From Pseudomonas poae (GTDB lineage Bacteria > Pseudomonadota > Gammaproteobacteria > Pseudomonadales > Pseudomonadaceae), in NCBI GenBank assembly GCA_004000515.1, contig CP034537.1, positions 62,001 to 126,000 of the forward strand: DNA of 64,000 nt, in the 5' to 3' direction. The notes under the pieces were generated by a model. That model did not search any database and was not told the origin of the DNA. It was given only the letters and a program-made list of their open reading frames with translations. The number at the start of each line of letters is the position of its first letter. Position 1 is the first letter of the stretch. A program made the translations under genes and the position numbers. This document shows, piece by piece, positions 1 through 8,976 of this stretch.

Positions 1-584
1 CTGATTTTTATTGGCGTCGATGAGTCCGAACACGAGCATTCAGCTCAGCGCTTTCGTTCACCCTGGCACGTTTTAGTGAGGACTTCCTGGTCTTGCGCGC
101 TCAGCAAGCAGGGTTGTCTGCAACCTGGGTGCCGATAGTAATGGTGGTGATGGCCTTGTTCTACACACTCTCGGCCTACCCTGTGGGGAAGCTCTCTGAC
201 CGTGTAAGTCGCACAAGTCTCCTCAGGGTCGGGTTGATGTTGCTGATCTTGTCCGATCTGGTTCTAGCCAGTGCCGAGTCCGTCTCAATGTTGATACTCG
301 GCGTCGTCCTATGGGGACTTCATATGGGATTTAATCAGGGGCTACTGGCTGCGCTTGTCGCTGACACGACACCGGCAGAATTGAAAGGAACCGCTTTCAG
401 GATTTTCAACCTGGTGAGTGGTGTATCCATGTTGCTGGCAAGCGGGATTGCGGGGTTACTTTGGCAAACGTATGGCTCAGCAATGACATTTTATGCCAGC
501 GCGGTTTTTTCTGCGATAGCGCCCATACTGCTGATAGCACAACGTAGCAAGAGCACACATCGCTTGCATGATCACGGGCAGTGA
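1..584 (+). CDS. MFS transporter, C-terminal part (partial at window edge)
   Basis: This is the downstream portion of a major facilitator superfamily transporter, an inner-membrane secondary transporter; the substrate cannot be told. The frame ending at 584 reads back at least to about position 24, giving ARFSEDFLVLRAQQAG just before the TTG at 93. That is typical internal MFS sequence, so the TTG is not a true start. A loop with GKLSDRVSR (the repeated MFS motif A) and several hydrophobic helices follow. Bases 1-30 look coding in another frame (LIFIGVDE), which suggests a frame break near 25-40. The stop is 30 bases before the convergent DUF411 gene. Confidence 0.7.
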
Positions 585-613
585 TCATGCAAGAATCAAG
601 GAAAGTTTGAAAC

Positions 614-1081
614 TTAGTTTGCCAGGTACTCGGCAATCACTTGGTCAGTACCTGCTTTGCTCAGGCCGATGACCTGATAAACATCCTGCTTCCCACCGAC
701 CTCCATGCCAGGCGAGCCTGCCGGCATGCCCGGCACAGCTATCCCGATAAGGTCGTCGCGTTTGCTCAAAGCAACTATTTGCTCGGCAGGCACGTGGCCT
801 TCAACAAACTTGCCGTTGATCACCGCGGTGTGGCATGACGAGAGACGCGGGGCAACACCCAGGCCCTGCTTGACCGCGCTCATGTTGGTTTCTACATGAT
901 CAACGACGGTGAAGCCGTTAGCTTCAAGGTGCTGCATCCACTTCTTGCAGCATCCACAGTTAGCGTCACGATGGACGTCGATCGTCAGCGATTCTGCTGC
1001 ATGACCAGCGGAACTGATAAACAGAGCCGCGAATGCAGCGAGGCGAAGTGCCCGGCCAGGACGAAGAAAGTTATTTCGCAT
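614..1081 (-). CDS. DUF411 metal-binding protein (CopG-type, copper resistance)
   Basis: A 155-residue exported protein of the DUF411 family, which is repeatedly found in copper and silver resistance clusters and is thought to bind or redox-handle Cu in the periplasm. A signal peptide (RALRLAAFAALFISSAGHA) is followed by a Cys motif in DANCGCCKKWMQHL and a later SSCHTAVINGKFVEGHVP segment, both hallmarks of the family. I chose the ATG at 1081 because a strong ribosome site (GGAAGGAG) lies 7 bases upstream; the longer frame to 1228 runs through the tail of the preceding gene. It overlaps the stop of the cytochrome c gene by 11 bases, so the two are probably translationally coupled. Confidence 0.88.
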   Translation of the reverse strand: MRNNFLRPGRALRLAAFAALFISSAGHAAESLTIDVHRDANCGCCKKWMQHLEANGFTVVDHVETNMSAVKQGLGVAPRLSSCHTAVINGKFVEGHVPAEQIVALSKRDDLIGIAVPGMPAGSPGMEVGGKQDVYQVIGLSKAGTDQVIAEYLAN

Positions 1082-1864
1082 GGGTCTGCTCCTTCCCATC
1101 AGCATGGGTATGAGTTTTTGGCTGATCCGCAGGAGCATCTGCACCCTCAGTATGAGCATGCTCAGTACTTTCATCCTGAGAGGGTGCTGCGTCTTCATCA
1201 TGAAGATGCGCACTATTTTTGTCGTCATGATGATCGTCGGACTCAGCTACTTCTTCAGCTCCGCCTGCATCATGATGTCCAGCGGCAGCCTCTTTTGACC
1301 GTCATGCTGTCCTTCATGGTTATGCATTTTGGTCTCGCCGCCACCGTGTTGGTGGCCATCGCTGCTTGCTGTCAGGGCCTTATATTGCTCTGCATCCAAG
1401 GTGGGAAGCTGCTGAAGAAAAGCAACCATCCCCCCAGATGTAGGGGTCGGCCATGCTTTTGCCCCAGGCTGGCATGCCTGTGGACTTGATACCGTGCTTG
1501 ATGATCCAGAAGGCGGCGGCTGGATTTCCATCAACGCCCAGTTTTGAAAGATTTGGAGGTGCCGGGTAAAGGCTTTTACTCAACTCGGTTCCAGCGACAC
1601 TCGGAGCCAGGTGGCAGCCAATGCACATTGAGTTGTAATTGCCTGCACCTGCACGAATGAGAGCTTCATCGCTTAGGTCGGGGACTTTAATGTCGCGTGA
1701 ACGCACTGCAATCGAGCGATCCCGAGCAGTGGACAGAAGTGCGTAAACGGGATCGGAGTGGGGTTCATCGGCCCCAACGTTGAACACACCAAAATGCACG
1801 ACGCCGGTCCCCATGATGACTGCACCACACCGGCAGCAGCCAACGTTTTTATTGTTCTTTTCAT
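1071..1864 (-). CDS. Exported c-type cytochrome with His/Asp-rich C-terminal tail (three frame breaks)
   Basis: A single-haem class I cytochrome c, secreted and presumably periplasmic. The start MKRTIKTLAAAGVV at 1864 gives a signal sequence, the haem site is MCIGCHLAP, and the distal Met ligand lies in TGMPAWGKSM. The reading frame must be joined across breaks near 1822, 1435 (a run of six G where five restore IWGMVAF) and 1297 (a run of four A where five restore the tail). After the haem domain comes a hydrophilic tail of about 90 residues rich in His, Asp and Glu (HDGQ, SDDHHDD, EHAHTEGAD, KTHTHADGK), probably a metal-binding extension. It ends at 1071 inside the start of the DUF411 gene and follows copB, as in other Pseudomonas copper loci. 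A role as electron partner for copper oxidation is inference. Confidence 0.78.
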
Positions 1865-1873
1865 ATAAGGTTC

Positions 1874-2941
1874 TCAAAACCACATCCGAACACCTACGAC
1901 AAATCGCGCTTCGTTCGTATCCTCTCCTTCATCGCTAGCGAGGTCTGCGGTCTTGCCATAGGAGCGACTCCAGGTAACGCCGATGTAGGGGGCAAACTCG
2001 CGGACAAGCTCGTAGCGCAACCGCAAGCCTACTTCGGTATTGGCCAAACCAGAACCAATGCCGCGTTGCGGGTCGTTTTTCCCGTAAAAGTTCATTTCGG
2101 CTGTAGGCTGCAAGATCAAGCGATTGGTAAGCAGAATGTCATAATCGCCCTCTAACCGAGCCGCAGTCTGCCCGTTCTCACCAATGAATGCGGTGGCTTC
2201 CGCTTCAAAGTTGTAGAGAGCCATCCCTTGGATACCAAAAGCGCCCCAAGTCTGTGGCGAGCCTGGTTTAAAATCTTGACGCACCCCGGTAACAACGTCC
2301 CACCACGGACTGATCGAGTGCCCCCACAGTGCTGTGAGTTCGGCGCTCTCGGTTACACCGTTGGTACGTTCACCTTCCGAACGCAACCACAGACGATCAA
2401 CGTCCCCACCGATCCATCCCGTTGCGTCCCAGCTCAGGGCACTGCCGTTGTCAGCGTCCTGATACTCGAACTGATCGAGGAGAAAGAACGTGTTGAGGCT
2501 TTTGTCAGAGAGGCCATGACCAGCCACCGGAGGAAAGGCGGCTTCACGATCAGCGTCGGTCAGTACCGGAATAGGGGTTCGGCTCGTGGTAGTCGCCCTT
2601 GCATCCATACTCATTTTGCTGTGGTCCATGCCTTCCATCTGGCCTTGATCCATTTGCCCATGATTCATTTTGCTATGGTCCATCGGCTTTTCTTGGCCTT
2701 GGCCCATGTTCATTTTGCTGTGGTCCATAGGCTCCATCGAACCATGATCCATCTTGGAATGGTCCATCTGGCTGTCTTTGGCGGGGATCGACTTTTGAAC
2801 CGCCGAGGGTTTCGAGTCCGAACTCGAGGGCATGGTCATCGACGGATCCATTGCCTCAGCGGCGCTCGCCAAGCCAAAAAAAGCGGGGCTGACGGAGACG
2901 GTCAGCGCCATCAGAGTTGGGCGTAAAAACTTACTGGTCAT
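1874..2941 (-). CDS. copB: CopB, outer-membrane copper resistance protein
   Basis: A 355-residue CopB/PcoB-family beta-barrel that, with CopA, confers copper tolerance at the cell envelope. A signal peptide ([19 protein letters not shown]) precedes a Met/His-rich linker with at least five MDHSKM-type modules (roughly residues 60-110), a methionine-rich Cu(I)-binding pattern. The barrel domain starts near [14 protein letters not shown] and ends with the terminal aromatic [11 protein letters not shown] expected for outer-membrane insertion. The ATG at 2941 was preferred to the longer frame because MTSKFLRP is followed at once by the signal peptide. The next upstream gene stops at 2946, so the genes are tightly packed in one operon after copA. 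Confidence 0.93.
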   Translation of the reverse strand: MTSKFLRPTLMALTVSVSPAFFGLASAAEAMDPSMTMPSSSDSKPSAVQKSIPAKDSQMDHSKMDHGSMEPMDHSKMNMGQGQEKPMDHSKMNHGQMDQGQMEGMDHSKMSMDARATTTSRTPIPVLTDADREAAFPPVAGHGLSDKSLNTFFLLDQFEYQDADNGSALSWDATGWIGGDVDRLWLRSEGERTNGVTESAELTALWGHSISPWWDVVTGVRQDFKPGSPQTWGAFGIQGMALYNFEAEATAFIGENGQTAARLEGDYDILLTNRLILQPTAEMNFYGKNDPQRGIGSGLANTEVGLRLRYELVREFAPYIGVTWSRSYGKTADLASDEGEDTNEARFVVGVRMWF

Positions 2942-2945
2942 GATC

Positions 2946-3194
2946 TCAATCTGCCTTTTTGGTATTTTGGTCATAATCCATCGACTCATGGCTCATCTTG
3001 CTGTGATCCATTGGCCCGTGATCCGGTTTGGACTCGCTTGCCGTGGTTGCCGGTTTGTCCGTTGAGATCGCAGGAGTCGCGTGGGAATGCTCGCCACTAT
3101 CGTCCCCTGCCAGCGCCATGAGAGGGATAGTGCCCAACAGGCCAATGGCAAAGGCGCAACCCATCAGCGATTTACGATTTAGGTATGTGCTCAT
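2946..3194 (-). CDS. Small exported MDHSKM-motif copper-binding peptide
   Basis: An 82-residue protein between copA and copB. It has a signal peptide ([21 protein letters not shown]) and a short mature part rich in His, Met and Asp: DDSGEHSHA, then [18 protein letters not shown]. The MDHSKM module is the same as in the Met-rich regions of CopA and CopB on either side, so this looks like a free-standing periplasmic copper-binding module. It starts 12 bases after the copA stop and ends 4 bases before the copB start, and is clearly co-transcribed. I do not know a characterised homologue; function is inferred from composition and position. Confidence 0.75.
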   Translation of the reverse strand: MSTYLNRKSLMGCAFAIGLLGTIPLMALAGDDSGEHSHATPAISTDKPATTASESKPDHGPMDHSKMSHESMDYDQNTKKAD

Positions 3195-3206
3195 AACCCG
3201 TCTCCC

Positions 3207-5068
3207 TTACTCATCAACCCGTACTTCACGGAACATGCCCATTTCCATATGGAATAGCAGGTGGCAGTGATAGGCCCAGCGACCTAACGCATCAGCGGTG
3301 ACTCGATAGCTGCGTTTGGTTCCTGGTGGCATGTCGATCGTGTGTTTGCGCACCATGAATTTCCCGTTCTCATCCTCAAGGTCACTCCACATACCGTGGA
3401 GGTGGATGGGGTGAGTCATCATGGTGTCGTTCACCAGCGTAATGCGCAGGCGCTCGCCATACTTGAGGCGCAATGGTTCGGCGTCAGAGAATTTGATGCC
3501 GTTGAATGACCAGGCGAACTTTTCCATATGACCGGTCAGGTGCAGCTCAATGGTGCGATTGGGCTCGCGGCCATCCGGATCCTGGAAAGTGCTCTTAAGG
3601 TCAGAGTAGGTAAGCACGCGACGGCCATTGTTGCGCAAGCCAATACCCGGATCGTTGAGCTTCGGAGTAGGGGTCATGGCTTGCATGTCAACCAGGGGGT
3701 TATTGGTTTCGGAGGCGGGGTGAGTCTGCATCTCTCCACCCATGCCGCCCATACCTGCCATACCGGACATGTCACCCTGGTCCATACCGGCCATATTGCT
3801 GTGGTCCATACCGGTCATATTGGACATGTCATCCTGGCCCATGTCGGTCATTTTGCTGTGATCCATGCCGGCCATACCGGACATGCCACCTTGCTTCGTA
3901 GCGCCGCCATCCATGCCCGCCATGCTGCCATGGTCCATACCGGCCATACCGCCCATCCCCATGTCATCCATGGTCACAAGAGGGCGAGGATCAATCGCCG
4001 GTATCGGCGCCTTCAATCCTTCGCGCACGGCCAAGGTTCCGCGCGCGTAACCGGTTCGATCCATGGACTGGGCAAAATGGTGTACGCCTCTTGACTGGCA
4101 GGCTCGACGATCACGTCATAGGTTTCTGCCACGGCGATGCGGAATTCGTCGACGCTGACCGGGTTGACGTGCTGGCCGTCGGCGGCCACAACGGTCATTT
4201 TCAAGCCTGGGATACGGACGTCGAAATAGCTCATACCCGAGCCGTTAATGAAGCGTAGGCGCAGCTTCTCTCCCGGCTTAAAAATACCTGTCCAGTTACC
4301 GTTGGGGGCTTGGCCGTTCATGAGGTAGGTGTAAGTATCCCCACTGACGTCCGCGAGATCGGTGGGGTTCATTTTCATTTCGGCCCACATCTTCCGATCC
4401 GCCACTGTCGCGGACCAGCCTTTCTCGCTGACATCGTCGATGAAGTCGCCCACGGTACGCTTGTGGTGGTTGTAGTAGTCCGATTGTTTCTTGAGCTTGG
4501 CCATGACGCGAGCAGGATCTTCATCGGTCCAGTCGGTCAGCATCACCACGTAATCGCGGTTGTACTGAAAAGGCTCCGGCTCTTTTGAATCGATCACGAT
4601 GGGGCCATATACGCCAGCTTGTTCCTGAAAGCCCGAGTGGCTGTGGTACCAGTACGTACCGTTCTGATGCACCTTGAATTTATACTCGTACATGCCATCG
4701 GGGGCGATGCCGTGGAAACTCAAGCCCGGCACTCCATCCATGTTGGCCGGCAAGATGATCCCGTGCCAATGGATTGAAGTGTCCTGATCCAGGCGGTTTT
4801 TTACCCGCAGCGTGACCGTTTCCCCTTCGCGCCAGCGCAGCAATGGTCCCGGCAAGGAGCCATTGATGGTCATGGCCGTGCGTGGCGAGCCGGTGATGTT
4901 TACCGGGGTTTCACCAATAAACAGATCAAATTCGTTGCCGGTGAGTACGCTCGGCAGACCAGGACTGGTCACTGCCCATACAGGAGTGCGCCAAAGGCCA
5001 AAGCCGCCGAGAATGCCACCAGCGGCCAAGCCTTTAACGAATGTCCGCCTAGAGGTTTTGGAATGCAT
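3207..5068 (-). CDS. copA: CopA, periplasmic multicopper oxidase (one frame break)
   Basis: A CopA/PcoA-type multicopper oxidase of about 620 residues, exported folded by the Tat system and proposed to oxidise or bind Cu(I) in the periplasm. The Tat signal is SRRTFVKG at residues 5-12. The four copper-ligand blocks are present: HWHG, WYHSHSG, HPIHLHGMW and the C-terminal HCHLLFHMEMGMF. Between cupredoxin domains 2 and 3 lies a long Met/Gly/Asp-rich segment of repeated MAGMDHS and MDHSKM units typical of CopA. The frame breaks near 4074, where ATTTTGCC should be one T longer to read EAYTIFAQSMDRTGYARG. It is the first gene of the copA-small peptide-copB-cytochrome-DUF411 run; the box at 5251 lies in its promoter. 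Confidence 0.93.
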
Positions 5069-5250
5069 GCCGTTTATATCCAGTCAGTCGAAAGGGAAAC
5101 CGTGCGAAACACGCTGTGGATTGTGCTTATAGGTTAGCGGGCTCTCAGGAGCTCGTCTCGAATATCTATGAACCTTGCCCGCCGCCGCAAATGACTAAAC
5201 TCATACGGCAGGCGAGCTCAGAAATTGCCACATTTTAACCACCGAGGTGA

Positions 5251-5265
5251 TTACATTTCTGTCAG
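5251..5265. promoter_or_regulatory. Putative CopR box upstream of copA
   Basis: TTACATTTCTGTCAG lies 183 bases upstream of copA. The same sequence, or one- to four-base variants of it, occurs at 5619, 12328, 12903 and 15212, each in a promoter region of this copper island. The form TTAC-N6-GT(A/C)A resembles the operators described for CopR/CzcR-type regulators. Binding is inferred. Confidence 0.7.
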
Positions 5266-5286
5266 CTTGGGAGTGCATCGAGCCGT

Positions 5287-5493
5287 TCAATATTTGGCTT
5301 GGTCGACAGCGTTGGCTTTGCTCTCGGCTACTGGGGGTTGAGTGCCTTGCTTTTGGGCAATTTGGTACGCGTCCATTGACCTCTTCATTGCAGCCTCCAT
5401 GCGCGCGAACGTCCGGTCACCGCCACCTTCGGCCATCGCCAGAGAAGAGACGGTCAAAGCGGCTATGACAAACAGGGTTTTAATGGATTTCAT
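5287..5493 (-). CDS. PtrA-like small exported protein (AEGGGDR family), copy 1
   Basis: A 68-residue secreted protein with signal peptide KSIKTLFVIAALTVSSLAMA, cleaved before AEGGGDRTF. The AEGGGDR start of the mature chain is the signature of the family named after the N-terminal domain of P. aeruginosa PtrA, a copper-inducible protein originally described as a type III secretion repressor. The same signature occurs in the 117-residue protein at 12422-12775. The ATG at 5493 has GAGGAT upstream and begins exactly at the signal peptide; the longer frame from 5592 adds unrelated residues. A copper-type box is 126 bases upstream at 5619, so copper induction is likely. Molecular function is unknown. 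Confidence 0.8.
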   Translation of the reverse strand: MKSIKTLFVIAALTVSSLAMAEGGGDRTFARMEAAMKRSMDAYQIAQKQGTQPPVAESKANAVDQAKY

Positions 5494-5891
5494 GGGGGTA
5501 TCCTCGAATAAGTTTTGGTCATCCCGTTGAATCCACATTGAAAAATGATTCTTGGGGCTGAGCTCAAGGCTCGATATAACTTTAGGACTCATCCCCTGTC
5601 AGAAACCTTAGGTGAATATTACAGTTGTGTCAGGCTGCCACTTTTCTCTTGAATAGCAGGCGGATTAATTCGTAAGCTCTCACTCATCCAAGCAACACTG
5701 CATCGTATTTAACCGATTAAAATTTATATATGACAATTTTGTAAGCTTCCCGTCATTTTTAAAGAGATTCGACGGTTTTTGAACAGCTGAACAGGATCTG
5801 AAATTCGCCGACGCTGATGCATTGTATTTAACCTTGAGTGTTCGATATGCGTATTGCGTCGTGATTGGTAGTTCCACAAAGGTGATTAGGT
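5494..5891. other. Intergenic region between ptrA-like gene and flgB
   Basis: This gap holds the copper-type box at 5619-5633 and is otherwise AT-rich, especially 5690-5890. A 65-codon frame on the minus strand (5680-5877) has no recognisable features and no convincing ribosome site, so I do not call it. Confidence 0.6.
5619..5633. promoter_or_regulatory. Putative CopR box upstream of ptrA-like gene 1
   Basis: TTACAGTTGTGTCAG keeps the TTACA and TGTCAG arms of the copA box with a different four-base spacer, 126 bases upstream of the PtrA-like start. Its recurrence in this island supports a shared copper regulon; binding is inferred. Confidence 0.6.
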
Positions 5892-6305
5892 GTGAGTATT
5901 AGTTTTGAAAAAGCCGTTGGTTCTGCGGAAAGAGCGTTAATTTATCGCAGCCAAAGAGCGGAGGTGCTGAGCAATAATATAGCTAACGCCGATACGCCAA
6001 ATTTCAAGGCCCGCGACTTGGACTTTCCTGCCTTGCTTGCAAGCCAGTCAAAACAAATGACGGATGCTCAGTTTTCTTTACAAACAACAAACCTAAAGCA
6101 CATTGCTGGGAACGGATCAGCAGCCGAAATTGATGAGAGAGCTTTACTTTACAGAATTCCAAATCAACCGTCCCTAGACCAAAATACCGTGGATCAGCAA
6201 GTCGAGCTTGCGAAGTATACGGAAAATGAAATTCATTTCGAGGCAGCGTTCACCCGACTCAATGGTTCATTTAAAGGCCTGATTAAGGCTCTTCGTGGGG
6301 AGTAA
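5892..6305 (+). CDS. flgB: FlgB-like flagellar basal-body rod protein (orphan)
   Basis: A complete 137-residue FlgB homologue, the proximal rod protein of the flagellar basal body. It has the usual length and the rod-protein N-terminal signature VLSNNIANADTPNFKARD, with the C-terminal segment VELAKYTENEIHFEAAFTRL that forms the second coiled-coil half. The start is a GTG preceded by AAAGGTGATTAG. It is odd that no other flagellar gene is near: FlgB normally heads flgBCDEF. The base composition is clearly lower in GC than the copper genes around it, which suggests a separate origin. It may be an unlinked second copy; whether it works in rod assembly cannot be judged here. Confidence 0.88.
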   Translation: MSISFEKAVGSAERALIYRSQRAEVLSNNIANADTPNFKARDLDFPALLASQSKQMTDAQFSLQTTNLKHIAGNGSAAEIDERALLYRIPNQPSLDQNTVDQQVELAKYTENEIHFEAAFTRLNGSFKGLIKALRGE

Positions 6306-6574
6306 CTGCCAAAAAATAAGTACCCGAATTATAGAATAGGCCGGTTATCTCTGCCTTGGTTGCCCTAAACTCAATGTCAGCAGACTTCGACCCATTGCCT
6401 ACCACATTATGCACATTGAACCATTGAGGCTGGCTGGATAGGTACTGAAGCTATTACTCCAGGAAAATGCCAAGAAGACGTGGCCCAGCTCATCTCAGCC
6501 TTGGGCTCATATCTGAAATGAGCCCAGGGAGAGCCTGTATATGGGAGCGTTAAAGCTGGAGCGGATCAGCACCA
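6306..6574. other. Intergenic region with inverted repeat
   Basis: Contains a perfect 8-bp inverted repeat GGGCTCAT (6503-6510) and ATGAGCCC (6518-6525), possibly a terminator-like hairpin for one of the convergent genes. A short plus-strand stretch at about 6432-6521 reads GTEAITPGKCQEDVAQLIS before a stop and may be the tail of a lost gene. Confidence 0.4.
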
Positions 6575-6775
6575 TCAGGCGCTGATTTTGGAAGGAAAAC
6601 CCAATGTTTCCACAGCTGCGCGGACTCGCTCAGGGTTTTCGCTACTTTCAACGTTGACCTTGCCGGCAGCACGATCCACCAAAACCCTTGCCTCGCTATC
6701 CAACGCGTGAATAGCTTTGGTGATTTTGCTAATGCAGCTGCCGCAACCAATGCCTGACACATCTAAGACGAACAT
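6575..6775 (-). CDS. CopZ-like HMA-domain copper chaperone
   Basis: A 66-residue single heavy-metal-associated (HMA) domain, the fold of cytosolic Cu(I) chaperones that hand copper to P-type ATPases. The metal site is GIGCGSCISKI, a CxxC motif in the first loop, and the rest has the expected beta-alpha-beta pattern (ARVLVDRAAGKVNVE, VRAAVETLGF). The motif is CGSC rather than MxCxxC with Met, but the two cysteines are intact. The start at 6775 has GAGAGGAAT 6 bases upstream; the frame extends to 6862 but those residues do not belong to the domain. It probably works with the copper ATPase at 9027-11362. Confidence 0.87.
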   Translation of the reverse strand: MFVLDVSGIGCGSCISKITKAIHALDSEARVLVDRAAGKVNVESSENPERVRAAVETLGFPSKISA

Positions 6776-6929
6776 AGTTATTCCTCTCGTATTGAGCAGC
6801 TTCTTTAACCGCAAACACAGCATAAACGTTGACATGATGGCAAGGTCAAGTCTTGCCTGCACCCTGGTTTGGGGAGATCGCAGAAAACGGAGTTCCGCAC
6901 ACTAAGCGACAACCGACCGGCTTCAGCCT

Positions 6930-7236
6930 TTGTGACACGGCCTATGTCCGGTTGGAGCACACCTCAATCAGGCGTCACCCGTCAGGGTCGGGGATCGTAC
7001 GCGTGCTAGACCTTGCACTGGGTACGCAGGTAGGAGCCGCCAGCACCTTGTTTCTGGTCGCCCCCGACAATCGCCGCGATGTGGTTGCACAGCAACTCAA
7101 GAGACCCGTTTTCTCGCGAGTATCCGAGCTGGGCATCCGATATATTCCCTACAACCAACTTAAAGAGCATAGGGAAACGATTGGGCGATTCGACTCCAGT
7201 ATCAAACCGTTGATGGAGATTTCCCAGCGGCTCTAA
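6930..7236 (+). pseudogene. C-terminal remnant of a nuclease-like / hypothetical protein
   Basis: A plus-strand stretch that reads as the end of a larger protein: VRLEHTSI, a short break, SGIVRVLDLALGTQ, then LFLVAPDNRRDVVAQQLKRP and SRVSELGIRYIPYNQLKEH. The EHTTSI-SG(L/I)-R-DL and LFIVAPDxRR-RP patterns are ones I associate with C-terminal domains of restriction-endonuclease-like proteins, but I cannot confirm the family. About 12 residues around 6965-6985 look like a frame break or small insertion. There is no start codon or upstream domain, so the gene is broken. It converges with, and overlaps by 35 bases, the sensor kinase remnant. Confidence 0.5.
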
Positions 7237-7705
7237 CTTTTCCTGGTCGAGGCTTGCCGGACTGCTTTAAAGCCGGAAATACCAATGTGAAAGGCGTTTG
7301 GCCATCCTTTTGGCTGCACATCCGGACTTGTCCGCCATGGGACAACATGATGGAACGCACAATGGCCAGGCCGAGCCCGGTACCGCCCACCGGAGCGCGC
7401 ACGGCCGGAATCAACGCGGTAAAAGCGATCAAGGACCCGCTCCAGATGGGCCGGGGCGACTCACCCAAGTTGGTCACCGCCAAGGTAACGTTTGGGCCTT
7501 CTGCAGCGATGGCTAAGGTGACCTTTGAATTGGTAGCGGCATGACGGACAGCGTTAGACACCAGATTGGTGATTGCACGCTGCACCAGCAAACGGCCTCC
7601 CAAGATTTTTGCATCTCCGGTCACTTCCAAAACGATGCCCTTGTCTTCAGCGATCAGAGACAAATAGTCAGTTACCCGATTCACTTCGTGAGCGATCGCT
7701 ATGTG
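7202..7705 (-). pseudogene. C-terminal remnant of a heavy-metal sensor histidine kinase
   Basis: The ATPase end of a CopS/CusS/IrlS-type histidine kinase. The frame reads AIAHEVNRVTDYLSLIAEDKG, the N box LVQRAITNLVSNAVRHA, and the G2 box GGTGLGLAIVRSIMLSHGG, ending FTLVFPA. The membrane sensor, HAMP and His-phosphorylation segments are missing. The region between N and G2 (expected DxGxG and FDRFYR) is garbled into PRPIWSGSLIAFTALIPAVR, so the kinase core is not intact. It is not a neighbour of any response regulator; the working pair is probably copRS at 12982-15054. I regard it as a decayed copy of a second metal-sensing kinase. Confidence 0.65.
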
Positions 7706-7829
7706 TCGAACATGACGGGGTTCTGAAACAACAGTCTAAACGCCTGCTCGCAGGCGTCGTTGCGGGCTTCGCGGATTTTTTCCAGGGCTTGGGTCTCGCT
7801 CCCTGGGGCTGCACGCGACGGTCAAATCG

Positions 7830-8873
7830 TCAAGGCGTCACGCTGATGCCGTTGGGGGCCTTGCCGACCGGTACGGTCTTCGTGACCTTGCGGTCCTTCA
7901 CGTCGAGCACGGAGACCGAGTTGGCGTAGGTGTTGGTAACGTATGCGTACCGTCCGTCACGGTCGACGACCACGCCATGAGCACCGGCGCCAGTCACGAC
8001 TGTCTTGGCGACCTTGAAACTCTCCAGGTCGATCAGGCTGACGGTTTTGCCAGGCTTCTTGGGCGTGCCCTGGTTGGCCACCAGCAGCGTGCGCGAATCC
8101 GGCGTGACGTACAGCTGGATAGGCACCGTTCCGACGGCAACCTTGCGAATCACCTGGCGCGTGGCCGGGTCTATCACGGCGACGGTGTTTTCTTCCGACA
8201 GCGACACCAAGACAAGACGACCGTCCGGCGTGAAGCCGACTTGAGCCGGACCCTTGCCTACCTGCACCTGCGCGATCTCCTTTTGGCTGGCCGTATCAAT
8301 GACCGACACCGTGCCGCCCTTGAGGTTGGCGACGTAGGCCTGCTTGCCGTCCGGACTGATGCGAAGACCGTGGGGGAACTTACCGACAGGAATCGTGGCG
8401 ACAACACGCTGCGCCGATGTGTCAATCACACTCACCGTGTCGTCGCCGCCGTTGGTGACGTAGGCAAGGCGGCCATCTGGCGACACCACCACATGGGCCG
8501 GGTGCATGCCGACCGGCACCTTGGCGATTACCGCGTCACTACTGGTATCAATGGCCCAAACGGCTCCTACCGTCGCCATCGCGCTGTGTTCACCTTTGGC
8601 CATTTCCTTATGCGCAGAGCCAGCCGCCTGATCAGGCTCGCCGTTATTCGTCACCCATACGACCTTTCCGTCAGGCGATACCTGCACGTTGTGCGGTGTC
8701 TTGCCGACGCGCACGCTTGCCAGTGTCTTGAACGACGCGGCATCGAGCACGCTGACCGTGTCAGCGCCCTCATTGGCCACATACACCTTGTCAGCGGCCC
8801 ATGTAGCGCCGGACCAGGCCAGCAGCCCGACCTGTATTGCCGTTAAAAACCACTTACCTTTACTTGTCATCAT
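7830..8873 (-). CDS. Exported YVTN-repeat beta-propeller protein
   Basis: A complete 347-residue protein with a signal peptide (FLTAIQVGLLAWSGATWA) followed by a seven-bladed YVTN/40-residue-repeat beta-propeller. The repeats are plain: VYVANEGADTVSVLD, AYVTNGGDDTVSVID, AYVANLKGGTVSVID, LVSLSEENTVAVID, AYVTNTYANSVSVLD, each followed by a PVGKxPHG-type turn. Such periplasmic propellers occur beside cytochromes and multicopper enzymes in metal-resistance islands and may scaffold or bind metals, but no catalytic motif can be named. It lies 153 bases downstream of the copper ATPase on the same strand. ATG at 8873 and 8870 are both possible. Confidence 0.85.
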   Translation of the reverse strand: MMTSKGKWFLTAIQVGLLAWSGATWAADKVYVANEGADTVSVLDAASFKTLASVRVGKTPHNVQVSPDGKVVWVTNNGEPDQAAGSAHKEMAKGEHSAMATVGAVWAIDTSSDAVIAKVPVGMHPAHVVVSPDGRLAYVTNGGDDTVSVIDTSAQRVVATIPVGKFPHGLRISPDGKQAYVANLKGGTVSVIDTASQKEIAQVQVGKGPAQVGFTPDGRLVLVSLSEENTVAVIDPATRQVIRKVAVGTVPIQLYVTPDSRTLLVANQGTPKKPGKTVSLIDLESFKVAKTVVTGAGAHGVVVDRDGRYAYVTNTYANSVSVLDVKDRKVTKTVPVGKAPNGISVTP

Positions 8874-8976
8874 GATTAATCCTTATTGAGAAAATAAAAC
8901 TTCTATCGTCAGGCCTCAGCCTGCGGCGGCCCGTCTTGGATGCCATTACCGGCCACGCCGCCTCTAATCTTGTGAT

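Noticed and set aside
2228..2926. A 232-codon plus-strand frame with repeated HFAVVH segments
   Set aside because: It is the reverse reading of the MDHSKM repeats of copB and has no start or ribosome site.
2600..4000. Tandem DNA repeats or a CRISPR array in the copB/copA region
   Set aside because: The repetition is of short codons for MDHSKM and MAGMD modules in frame, without constant spacers.
5680..5877. A 65-codon minus-strand frame upstream of flgB
   Set aside because: No ribosome site, no motif, and it lies in an AT-rich promoter region where random frames are common.
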